Source: NORP110 sp051251595 (lineage in GTDB: Bacteria > Pseudomonadota > Alphaproteobacteria > Rhodobacterales > Rhodobacteraceae). From it: a stretch of DNA of 64,000 nucleotides. The position numbers and the translations under genes are program-made. The DNA lies in contig JBPOFA010000002.1 in assembly GCA_051251595.1 (NCBI GenBank), forward strand, positions 1 to 64,000, read 5' to 3'. Every line of letters starts with the position of its first letter. Positions within the stretch are counted from its first letter, which is position 1. The notes beneath the pieces were generated by a model. The model searched no databases. It worked only from the letters and a program-made list of their open reading frames with translations, and was not told the DNA's origin. Shown here piece after piece: positions 36,255-43,615 of the stretch.

Positions 36255-37034
36255 TTATGCGTTGAGCTGCACCCAGACCGGCACGTGGTCAGAAGGGCGT
36301 TCATAGCCGCGGATCTGTGAATCGATCTGGCAGTCTTCCAACAGGTCCGCGCATTGTGGGGTCAGCAGGAAATGGTCGATGCGGATGCCGTCATTGCGTT
36401 GCCATGCGCCGGCCTGATAATCCCAGAAGCTATAGCTTTCCGGGGCATGTGACCTGGCGCGAAACGCTTCGGTAAATCCTAGGTTCAGCACGCGGCGAAA
36501 GGCGGCGCGGGCGCTTGGCAGGGCAAGGGCGTCTTCGTGCCAGGCCTGTGGTCTGGCGGCGTCTTCGTCCTGAGGGATGATGTTGTAATCCCCGGCCATG
36601 AGGGCGGGTTCTTCGGCGGCCAGCAACTCTTTGGCGCGGGCCAAGAGCCGTTCCATCCAGGCCAGTTTGTAGTCGTATTTCGGCCCCGGCGTCGGGTTGC
36701 CATTGGGCAGGTACAGCCCGCAGACCCGGATTGGGGTGTCGCCCATCACTGTGGCCTCTATCCAGCGGGCCTGTTCGTCTTCGTCGTCGCCGGGCAGGCC
36801 TCTGCTGACGTCCTCAAGCGGGAATTTTGACAGGATGGCGACGCCGTTGAAGGATTTTTGTCCATGGGTTTCAACGTTATAGCCCCGATCCTCGAACAAT
36901 TCACGGGGGAAGTTTTCGTCGATTGATTTGATTTCCTGCAACAGCACAACGTCTGGCTGCGCCGCGTCCAGCCATGCGGGCAGGGCCTCTGTCCGGGCTT
37001 TGATGCCATTGATGTTGAATGTCGCGATTTTCAT
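36255..37034 (-). CDS. xth: Exodeoxyribonuclease III
   Basis: 259 residues of the Xth/APE1 metal-dependent family. MKIATFNINGIKAR, VLLQEIKSIDENFP (metal Glu), AGDYNIIPQDEDAA (Asp and Asn of the active site), GIRIDHFLLT and PSDHVPVWVQL (catalytic His) are all present. The enzyme removes abasic sites and 3' blocks during base-excision repair. It is convergent with uvrA, so two DNA-repair genes meet tail to tail. Confidence 0.93.
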   Translation of the reverse strand: MKIATFNINGIKARTEALPAWLDAAQPDVVLLQEIKSIDENFPRELFEDRGYNVETHGQKSFNGVAILSKFPLEDVSRGLPGDDEDEQARWIEATVMGDTPIRVCGLYLPNGNPTPGPKYDYKLAWMERLLARAKELLAAEEPALMAGDYNIIPQDEDAARPQAWHEDALALPSARAAFRRVLNLGFTEAFRARSHAPESYSFWDYQAGAWQRNDGIRIDHFLLTPQCADLLEDCQIDSQIRGYERPSDHVPVWVQLNA

Positions 37035-37430
37035 GGTGGCCCCCGATGTTTAACGCCTTGATAAACCAGCACCGCAAAAGCGCAATGGGTCGGGGTGCGA
37101 AATCATGGGATTTCGAATTTGGCGCGGCGGGGTGAGTCGCGGGGTTAACGGCCCGCAAAACATGGTGTTTGCGCTGTCTGCGGGGCGTCTGCACTGCGTC
37201 GGCAAAGTGTATGGCAGTTTGTCGGGCAATTGCCCGGTTAACGGTGCGGGCGATGCGTTAGGATGTGTGGCGAGTGATGGCCTGAATTTCTCATGCTGCT
37301 GTTCGCTAGGCGCACAAGTTTTGCGCAACTTGCGTGTATAGCGGGCATTGCCTGCGCGGCTTGGCGGTGCCTGCGCTGTGATGGGGCGATGCAATGGGCA
37401 ATCCGGGGGCATTGGGATTATGCCCGGCCT
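37035..37430. other. Control region between xth and nasT
   Basis: About 395 bases separate the divergent genes. I see no credible gene. The clearest element is an inverted repeat CAAGTT-TTGCGC-AACTTG at 37315-37332, whose centre also contains TTGCGCAA; it lies about 100 bases before the nasT start and could be an operator. No convincing sigma-54 (-24/-12) or sigma-70 promoter could be assigned by eye. Confidence 0.4.
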
Positions 37431-38015
37431 GTGTCTAAAGGTCTGAACATATTGGTTGTTGAACCGGATGCGGCGAAAGCGCTGGAGATCAGCGAGGCGT
37501 TGCAGGCGCATGGCTGGTCAGATGTCACGGTTATCGCCTCTAACGCAGAGCTGGTGCCGATGCTGTCCCAACAGGATCCGGATCTGATCCTGATTGATCT
37601 GGCCAACCCGGATCGAGACACGCTGGAACATCTGAGCCTGATGTCGGACGCGAAATCGCGCCCCGTGGCGATGTTTGTGGATCATACGGATGAGGCGATG
37701 ACGCAGGCGGCGATTGCGGCTGGGGTCAGCGCCTATGTGGTGAACGGGCTGCACAAGGACCGGATCAAACCGGTGCTGGAAACCGCCATTGCCCGGTTTC
37801 GCGTTATTCAAAAAATGCAGACGGAACTGGACGCGGCCAAACGGGCGTTGATTGACCGCAAGATGATCGAGCGGGCCAAGGGGCTGCTGATGCGGGCGCG
37901 CGGGATCACAGAGGACGAGGCCTATACATTGCTGCGCAAGACGGCCATGGGGCAGGGCCGTAAGGTGTCTGATGTGGCCGCAGCACTGGTCACAGCGGCG
38001 GAGCTGTTGCAATGA
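37431..38015 (+). CDS. nasT: NasT, ANTAR-domain transcription antiterminator
   Basis: About 194 residues. A receiver-like domain (LNILVVEPDAAKALEISEAL; ILIDLANPD) is followed by a C-terminal ANTAR helical domain, about residues 135-190 (LIDRKMIERAKGLLMRARGI, EDEAYTLLRKTAM). NasT binds two-hairpin RNA in the nitrate operon leader and prevents termination; NasS holds it inactive without nitrate. Consistent with control by NasS rather than phosphorylation, the receiver lacks the usual acidic pair and the conserved Lys (YVVNGL). The start is uncertain: GTG 37431 gives the family length, ATG 37389 would add 14 residues. The stop overlaps nasS by ATGA. Confidence 0.88.
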   Translation: MSKGLNILVVEPDAAKALEISEALQAHGWSDVTVIASNAELVPMLSQQDPDLILIDLANPDRDTLEHLSLMSDAKSRPVAMFVDHTDEAMTQAAIAAGVSAYVVNGLHKDRIKPVLETAIARFRVIQKMQTELDAAKRALIDRKMIERAKGLLMRARGITEDEAYTLLRKTAMGQGRKVSDVAAALVTAAELLQ

Positions 38016-39187
38016 ATGCGGCCCACGTGACATGCGGCTATCTGCCATTGGTGGACAGCGCGCCGCTGATTATTGCCAAAGAGCTGGGCCTTGCCGCGCA
38101 GGAAGGGCTGGGGCTGGAGCTGGCGCAACAGCCGTCCTGGTCGGCGCTGCGCGACCGGCTGATCTTTGGTCAGATCGAATTTGCGCATATGTTGTCGCCG
38201 ATGCCGATTGCCATGTCCCTGGGGATCGGCGGGGTTTCGGCGCGAATTGATGCGTTGATGGTTTTGTCGGTCAACGGATCGGTGATCGGGGTGTCACAGG
38301 CATTGGCAGAACGGATGAGCGCGGCGGGCTGGGCCAACAGGCTTGGCGACCCGGCGGCGGTCTCTGCGGCGGTGTTTGGGGCGGCGGAGGCGCCGTTGCG
38401 CATTGGCGTGCCGTTTCCGTTTTCAATGCACCGCTTGTTGACGGAATATTGGCTGATGCGTGATCCGGCTTTTCGCAGTGAAAAGATTTCGCTGATCACC
38501 ATACCGCCCCCGCAAATGGCCCAAGCGGTGCGGGACGGGCGGATTGACATGTTTTGTGTCGGAGAGCCCTGGGGATCGGTTGCCGTACAGCAAAGCGATG
38601 CGACGTTGGTTTTGCCCAGTTCAGCCATTTGGCAGTTTTCGCCGGAAAAGGTGCTGGGCGCGCGGCAGGAGTGGGTTGCGGATAACGCGGTGACCAGTTT
38701 GGCGATGATCCGCGCGATTTATCGCGCCACACAATGGCTGGCCCAGCCCCAGAACATTCCTCTGGCGGTCGAGATCCTGGCCCGCAGCCAGCATCTTGAT
38801 TTACCAGATCACGCGATAGAGCCCGCATTGACGGGGCGGATCATCCCAGAGTTGGGGCGGGATCCGATAGAGGTTCCCGGGTTTGTTGGGTTTCATGAGG
38901 GGGCTGCGAATTTCCCCTGGCGCAGTCAGGCGCAGTGGATTGCACGGCAATTGGGCGCAGGCGCGTCCGATGCAGAGCAGGCCGAAACATGTTTTCGCAG
39001 CGACCTTTACCGTGACGCGCTGACGGCGATTGGCGCGGATTTGCCGAAATCCTCTGCCAAATCGGAAGGTGCGATGGCGCATCCGACAGAGATCGCCTCG
39101 GCCAAGGGCGCGATGGTTCTGGGCCCGGATACTTTTTTTGATGGCGCGGTCTTTGACTTTTCCCGCTCGGGAGTGACTAAAAATTAG
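38012..39187 (+). CDS. nasS: NasS, cytoplasmic nitrate/nitrite sensor (NrtA-like)
   Basis: 391 residues with the NrtA/NasF solute-binding fold (TCGYLPLVDSAPLIIAKELG, IGVPFPFSMHRLLTEYWL, ITIPPPQMAQAVRDGRIDMF) but no signal peptide, so it stays in the cytoplasm. In Paracoccus and Azotobacter NasS sequesters NasT and releases it on binding nitrate or nitrite. Conserved ligand-binding stretches such as GEPWGS are shared with the transporter subunit at 39407. Its ATG overlaps the nasT stop (ATGA), so the two partners are made in a coupled way. The nitrate operon leader starts within about 90 bases of its stop. Confidence 0.88.
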   Translation: MNAAHVTCGYLPLVDSAPLIIAKELGLAAQEGLGLELAQQPSWSALRDRLIFGQIEFAHMLSPMPIAMSLGIGGVSARIDALMVLSVNGSVIGVSQALAERMSAAGWANRLGDPAAVSAAVFGAAEAPLRIGVPFPFSMHRLLTEYWLMRDPAFRSEKISLITIPPPQMAQAVRDGRIDMFCVGEPWGSVAVQQSDATLVLPSSAIWQFSPEKVLGARQEWVADNAVTSLAMIRAIYRATQWLAQPQNIPLAVEILARSQHLDLPDHAIEPALTGRIIPELGRDPIEVPGFVGFHEGAANFPWRSQAQWIARQLGAGASDAEQAETCFRSDLYRDALTAIGADLPKSSAKSEGAMAHPTEIASAKGAMVLGPDTFFDGAVFDFSRSGVTKN

Positions 39188-39272
39188 GCAATGCTGCGGC
39201 GCGGCACCAAATTCGGGCTGTTCCGCCCGGTGTCGATTGCAATGCCAGCCGCCATAGGGGCATTTGAAGTCA

Positions 39273-39385
39273 GGGCAACGATGCCCGTCTCGGCCAACGA
39301 TGCTGCTGGCCAGTAAAGTTTTAAGAGCAAAGCCGCTCGATTGTGTATGCACCCTCCCTGCATGCTTCAATCGTGCGGCTTTTTT
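39273..39385 (+). ncRNA. ANTAR-target antitermination leader of the nitrate operon
   Basis: Hairpin P1 is GGGC-AACGAT-GCCC (39273-39286) and hairpin P2 is GAGC-AAAGCC-GCTC (39325-39338). Each has a six-base loop with A at position 1 and G at position 4, the signature recognised by ANTAR proteins. P2 shares eight bases (39331-39338) with the 5' arm of the terminator at 39331-39385, so P2 and the terminator exclude each other. NasT binding should stabilise P1/P2 and let transcription enter nrtA. The linker also holds a GGCCA/TGGCC hairpin (39292-39311) containing a second AACGAT. Confidence 0.8.
39331..39385 (+). terminator. Intrinsic terminator (attenuator) in front of nrtA
   Basis: AGCCGCTCGATTG (39331-39343) pairs with CAATCGTGCGGCT (39368-39380), 12 of 13 positions. 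An inner TATGCA/TGCATG helix closes the loop, and six T residues (39380-39385) follow. It ends 22 bases before the nrtA ATG and would stop transcription when NasT is not bound. Confidence 0.88.
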
Positions 39386-39406
39386 CGTTTCGACAGGGGT
39401 ATAAAA

Positions 39407-40774
39407 ATGAACAGTTTCAAATGGTTGTTGGCGTCTACGGCGCTGATCGCGACACCGGCAATGGCAGAGATGCTGGATCTGGAAAAAGACGAGCTCACCT
39501 TGGGCTTTATCAAGTTGACCGACATGGCCCCGCTGGCCGTGGCCTATGAGCAGGGGTATTTTGAGGATGAAGGCCTGTATGTGACGCTTGAGGCGCAGGC
39601 GAACTGGAAGGTGCTGCTGGATGGTGTGATTGATGGCCAGCTGGACGGCGCGCATATGTTGGCCGGACAGCCGATTGCTGCGACCATCGGTTACGGGACG
39701 CAGGCCCATATCATCACGCCGTTTTCGATGGATCTGAACGGCAACGCGATCACTGTGTCCAATGAGATTTGGGAACAGATGAAGCCGAACGTGCCTTTGA
39801 TGGAGGACGGGCGTCCTCAGCATCCGATCAGCGCGGCGGCTTTGGCCCCGGTGGTTGAGGATTACAAGGATCAGGGTGTGCCGTTCAACATGGGCATGGT
39901 GTTTCCGGTATCCACCCACAATTACGAGCTGCGCTATTGGCTGGCGGCGGGCGGATTGGTGCCCGGTTATTATTCGCCAGATGATGTCAGCGGCCAGATA
40001 GAAGCGGATGTGTTTTTGTCTGTGACACCACCCCCGCAAATGCCTGCGACCATGGAGGCGGGGACGATTTTTGGCTATTGCGTGGGCGAGCCTTGGAACC
40101 AGCAAGCGGTGTTCAAGGGGATCGGTGTGCCGGTGATCACGGATTATGAGCTGTGGAAGAACAACCCTGAAAAGGTGTTCGGGATTACGGCTGAATTTGC
40201 CGAGGAAAACCCAAACACGACGCTGGCCCTGACAAAGGCCTTGATCCGCGCGGCAATTTGGCTGGATGAAAACGACAACGCAAACCGGGCCGAAGCGGTC
40301 GAGATTTTGGCGCGGTCTGAATATGTGGGGGCGGATGCCGAAGTCATTGCGAATTCTATGACCGGCACGTTCGAATATGAAAAAGGTGATATTCGCGAAG
40401 TTCCTGACTTTAATACGTTTTTCCGTCACAATGCGACCTATCCGTTTTATTCCGATGCGATCTGGTATCTGACGCAGATGCGCCGTTGGGGCCAAATCGC
40501 AGAGCCGAAATCGGATGAATGGTTCATCGACACGGCCAAAGAGGTTTACCGCCCCGATCTGTATCTGGCAGCGGCCCGTATGCTGGTGGAAGAGGACATG
40601 GCCAATGAGGCAGATTTCCCGTGGGACAGCGACGGGTTCAAGCCTGCGACCCCGGCAAAAGATATCATTGACGGGATCGCCTATGACGGTCGTATGCCGA
40701 ACGCATATCTTGACAGCCTGCCGATTGGTTTGAAGGGCGATCAGGTGATCGTCGGGTCCGAAATCCAGGGCTAA
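39407..40774 (+). CDS. nrtA: Nitrate ABC transporter, periplasmic substrate-binding protein
   Basis: 455 residues. An N-terminal signal peptide ending near TPAMA (about residue 20) exports it to the periplasm. The body is the NrtA/NasF fold: GFIKLTDMAPLAVAYEQGYF, VTLEAQANWKVLLDGVIDGQ, FPVSTHNYELRYWL, VTPPPQMPATMEAGTIFGYC and GEPWNQQAVF are the nitrate/bicarbonate-binding family stretches. It captures nitrate and possibly nitrite for the NrtB permease. AGGGG lies about ten bases before ATG. It is the first gene after the ANTAR-controlled terminator, and a hairpin separates it from nrtB. Confidence 0.93.
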   Translation: MNSFKWLLASTALIATPAMAEMLDLEKDELTLGFIKLTDMAPLAVAYEQGYFEDEGLYVTLEAQANWKVLLDGVIDGQLDGAHMLAGQPIAATIGYGTQAHIITPFSMDLNGNAITVSNEIWEQMKPNVPLMEDGRPQHPISAAALAPVVEDYKDQGVPFNMGMVFPVSTHNYELRYWLAAGGLVPGYYSPDDVSGQIEADVFLSVTPPPQMPATMEAGTIFGYCVGEPWNQQAVFKGIGVPVITDYELWKNNPEKVFGITAEFAEENPNTTLALTKALIRAAIWLDENDNANRAEAVEILARSEYVGADAEVIANSMTGTFEYEKGDIREVPDFNTFFRHNATYPFYSDAIWYLTQMRRWGQIAEPKSDEWFIDTAKEVYRPDLYLAAARMLVEEDMANEADFPWDSDGFKPATPAKDIIDGIAYDGRMPNAYLDSLPIGLKGDQVIVGSEIQG

Positions 40775-40781
40775 TCCAACT

Positions 40782-40818
40782 GGGATGCGCGGCACTGGCT
40801 GTGGCGCATCCCGCTTTT
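40782..40818 (+). terminator. Intercistronic hairpin between nrtA and nrtB
   Basis: GGGATGCGC (40782-40790) and GCGCATCCC (40804-40812) form a perfect 9-bp stem around 13 bases, then GCTTTT. It sits eight bases after the nrtA stop. In an operon this is probably a partial terminator or 3'-end stabiliser keeping binding-protein message above that of the permease. Confidence 0.6.
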
Positions 40819-40855
40819 CCCCATCTTATTCCTGACCCGCATGAGGCCGAAAATC

Positions 40856-41929
40856 ATGACCGCAATCGACAGCGAAACACTTAGCTCAGAAGCAAGCCGC
40901 GCCCGGCTGTTCACGCGCATCAACAAGGCAGATGCCTGGTTTCAGGTGTTCGGATTGGCCTGGATCACCCCCATTCTAAAGGCCGCAGCGGGGGACAATC
41001 CGCGCGGGCAGATGTCAGAGATCTGGCGTTTGCTGGGGGTGCCATTGCTGGCCATCGCGATTTTTCTGGGGGCCTGGGCGGCCTTGGCACCGACGGTGCA
41101 GACCTCGTTAGGGGCGATCCCCGGTCCGGTGCAGGTGTGGGAGCAAGCTGTCAATCTGAACGCCGATGCGGTGCGCGAACGGGAAAAGGCTGTGGCCTTT
41201 TACGAACGCCAAGAGGCGCGCAATGCCAAGCTGATTGCCGACGGGCGCAGCGATGATGTGAAGCAGCGCGTTTATACCGGAAAGCCGACCTATTACGCGC
41301 AGATCTGGACCTCTATCAAAACGGTGTTTTTCGGGTTCCTTGTGGCCTCTGTCATTGCGATTCCATTGGGAATATTGGCCGGATTGTCAGCGACGGCGAA
41401 TGCGGCGATCAACCCGTTGATCCAGATCTTCAAGCCGGTCAGCCCTTTGGCTTGGCTGCCGATCGTGACGATGATCGTTTCAGCGCTTTATGCGACCAAT
41501 GACGGCATGTTTTCCAAGTCGTTTCTGGTCTCTGCGATCACGGTGACGCTGTGTTCCTTGTGGCCGACGCTGATCAACACCGCCCTTGGGGTGTCATCGA
41601 TTGACCGGGATTTGGTCAGCGTGTCCAAAGTGCTGAAAATGTCGACCTATGCCAAGATCACCAAGCTGGTGCTGCCCTCTGCTTTGCCGTTGATTTTCAC
41701 CGGGTTGCGCCTGTCCCTGGGGGTTGGGTGGATGGTTCTGATTGCCGCAGAGATGCTGGCCCAGAACCCCGGTCTTGGCAAATTCGTCTGGGATGAGTTT
41801 CAGAACGGGTCATCACAATCGCTGGCAAAGATCATGGTGGCGGTGTTCACCATCGGGATCATCGGCTTTTTGCTGGATCGTGTGATGTACGCCCTGCAAT
41901 CCATGTTCACCTTTTCAGAAAACCGGTAG
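40856..41929 (+). CDS. nrtB: Nitrate ABC transporter permease
   Basis: About 357 residues. An N-terminal helix (LLGVPLLAIAIFLGAWAALA) precedes an unusually long periplasmic section (about residues 85-150) and then the BPD_transp_1 core with five helices. The ABC-coupling loop reads EMLAQNPGLGKFVWDEFQNG, as in NrtB/SsuC/TauC permeases. It forms the nitrate channel in the inner membrane. I chose ATG 40856 with GAGG nine bases upstream; ATG 40841 is in frame. The tandem ATPase gene starts six bases after it. Confidence 0.92.
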   Translation: MTAIDSETLSSEASRARLFTRINKADAWFQVFGLAWITPILKAAAGDNPRGQMSEIWRLLGVPLLAIAIFLGAWAALAPTVQTSLGAIPGPVQVWEQAVNLNADAVREREKAVAFYERQEARNAKLIADGRSDDVKQRVYTGKPTYYAQIWTSIKTVFFGFLVASVIAIPLGILAGLSATANAAINPLIQIFKPVSPLAWLPIVTMIVSALYATNDGMFSKSFLVSAITVTLCSLWPTLINTALGVSSIDRDLVSVSKVLKMSTYAKITKLVLPSALPLIFTGLRLSLGVGWMVLIAAEMLAQNPGLGKFVWDEFQNGSSQSLAKIMVAVFTIGIIGFLLDRVMYALQSMFTFSENR

Positions 41930-41935
41930 GTCCTT

Positions 41936-43612
41936 ATGAGCATTCTGAGTTTTCAAAACGTGTCCAAGGGCTTTGGCACCGGGTTGCAGCGCAAAGAGGT
42001 GCTGAAGGAGATCAATCTGGAGGTGGCCGAAGGAGAGTTCGTCGCGATCCTTGGTTTTTCGGGCACGGGGAAATCCACGCTGATGAACCTGATTGCCGGG
42101 TTGGAGATGCCCGACGCGGGGCGCGTCAGTTTCAAGGGCGCGCCGATCAAGGGCCCCGGGCCAGAGCGTGGTTTGGTGTTCCAAAGCTATTCGCTGATGC
42201 CGTGGCTGACGGTTGGCGGGAATATCGGGCTGGCGGTGGATGCGGTTTTTCCAAAATTGTCCAAAGCAGAGCGCAACGCCAAGATTGACCATTACGTGGA
42301 TATGGTTGGGTTGTCCCATGCCAAGTCGCGGCGCCCGGCAGAGCTGTCGGGGGGGATGCGTCAGCGTGTGTCCGTCGCTCGCGCCCTGGCGATGAGCCCG
42401 GAAATGCTGTTGCTGGATGAGCCGCTCAGCGCGCTGGATGCGTTGACACGCGCCAATCTGGCCGATGAAATTCTGGACATCTGGGAGCAGGACAAAAAGA
42501 CCTGCATTCTGATCACCAATGATGTGGATGAGGCGATCTTGCTGGCGGATCGGATCGTGCCGTTGAACCCGGATGGCACGCTTGGCGCGCCTTTTGCGGT
42601 AGAGATCCCGCGCCCTCGGGATCGTTCTGCGATGAATGATGACACGGTGTTCAAGGCGTTGCGGGCGCAGGTGACGACCTATCTGATGGATGTGGGCATT
42701 GCCGCAAAGGTAGAAGAAACCCGGCTCTTGCCAAAGGTCACGCCGATTCACAGTCTGCCGGCCGCTGTTGCGGATGCGCAGGAAAGCGGGATCGAAGAGC
42801 GGTTTTTGACCTTTTCGCGACTACACAAGATTTACCCGACGCCCAAGGGGCCGCTTACGGTGGTCGAGGATTTTGATCTGAAGATCAACAAGGGGGAATT
42901 CATCAGTCTGATCGGCCATTCGGGCTGTGGTAAATCCACGGTTTTGACCATGGCAGCGGGGCTGAACCCGATTTCCAAGGGGGCGATCCGGCTGGATGGC
43001 TGGAATGTCGAAGGGGCTGATCCGGAACGGGCGGTGGTGTTTCAGTCGCCCAATCTGTTCCCCTGGCTGACGGCCAAGGAAAATGTCGCGATTGGGGTGG
43101 ACAAGGTTTACCCCCGCGCGTCTCAGGCAGAGCGTCAGGATGTGGTGGAATATTACCTGGAACGCGTCGGGCTTGGCGACAGTATGGACCAGCAGGCCGC
43201 GTCTATGTCCAACGGCATGAAGCAGCGGGTGGGCATTGCGCGGGCCTTTGCGCTGAGCCCTAAATTGCTGCTGCTGGATGAGCCGTTTGGGATGCTTGAC
43301 AGCTTGACCCGGTGGGAGCTGCAAGAGGTTCTGATGGAAGTTTGGTCGCGCACAAAAGTCACGGCGATTTGCGTGACCCATGATGTGGATGAGGCGATTT
43401 TGTTGGCGGACCGGGTGGTGATGATGACCAACGGTCCTCAGGCGACGATTGGTAAGATCACGGATGTCAAACTGCCGCGTCCGCGCACGCGCAAGGCGTT
43501 GCTAGAACATCCCGATTATTACAGTTACCGGCAGGATGTTCTTGATTTCCTTGAGGAATATGAACATGGCGCCAAGCCGAAACCCAAGCCACAAACACTT
43601 GCAGCGGAGTAG
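41936..43612 (+). CDS. Nitrate ABC transporter ATPase with two fused nucleotide-binding domains
   Basis: 558 residues: two complete ABC ATPase domains in one chain. NBD1 has Walker A GFSGTGKST (41-48), signature LSGGMRQR (137), Walker B MLLLDEP and ITNDVDEA, where Asn195 replaces the usual H-loop His. NBD2 has Walker A GHSGCGKST (327-335), signature MSNGMKQR (424), LLLLDEP and VTHDVDEA with His482. Thus NBD1 lacks the switch His while NBD2 has a variant signature, and both fall in the same composite ATP site. The C-terminal tail LLEHPDYYSYRQDVLDFL is typical of NrtC/NrtD/NasD. It energises NrtAB; a symbol is withheld because it merges the NrtC/NrtD roles. Confidence 0.9.
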   Translation: MSILSFQNVSKGFGTGLQRKEVLKEINLEVAEGEFVAILGFSGTGKSTLMNLIAGLEMPDAGRVSFKGAPIKGPGPERGLVFQSYSLMPWLTVGGNIGLAVDAVFPKLSKAERNAKIDHYVDMVGLSHAKSRRPAELSGGMRQRVSVARALAMSPEMLLLDEPLSALDALTRANLADEILDIWEQDKKTCILITNDVDEAILLADRIVPLNPDGTLGAPFAVEIPRPRDRSAMNDDTVFKALRAQVTTYLMDVGIAAKVEETRLLPKVTPIHSLPAAVADAQESGIEERFLTFSRLHKIYPTPKGPLTVVEDFDLKINKGEFISLIGHSGCGKSTVLTMAAGLNPISKGAIRLDGWNVEGADPERAVVFQSPNLFPWLTAKENVAIGVDKVYPRASQAERQDVVEYYLERVGLGDSMDQQAASMSNGMKQRVGIARAFALSPKLLLLDEPFGMLDSLTRWELQEVLMEVWSRTKVTAICVTHDVDEAILLADRVVMMTNGPQATIGKITDVKLPRPRTRKALLEHPDYYSYRQDVLDFLEEYEHGAKPKPKPQTLAAE

Positions 43613-43615
43613 GGC

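Noticed and set aside
39188..39272. Sigma-54 (-24/-12) promoter before the nitrate leader
   Set aside because: The GGCACCAAATTCGG stretch has GG elements but the GC of the -12 is not at the required distance; no confident sigma-70 promoter was found either.
38801..40795. A 664-codon open frame antisense to nasS and nrtA
   Set aside because: It mirrors the codon bias of two well-supported genes, is rich in His, Arg and Cys, crosses the ANTAR leader and terminator, and shows no domain.
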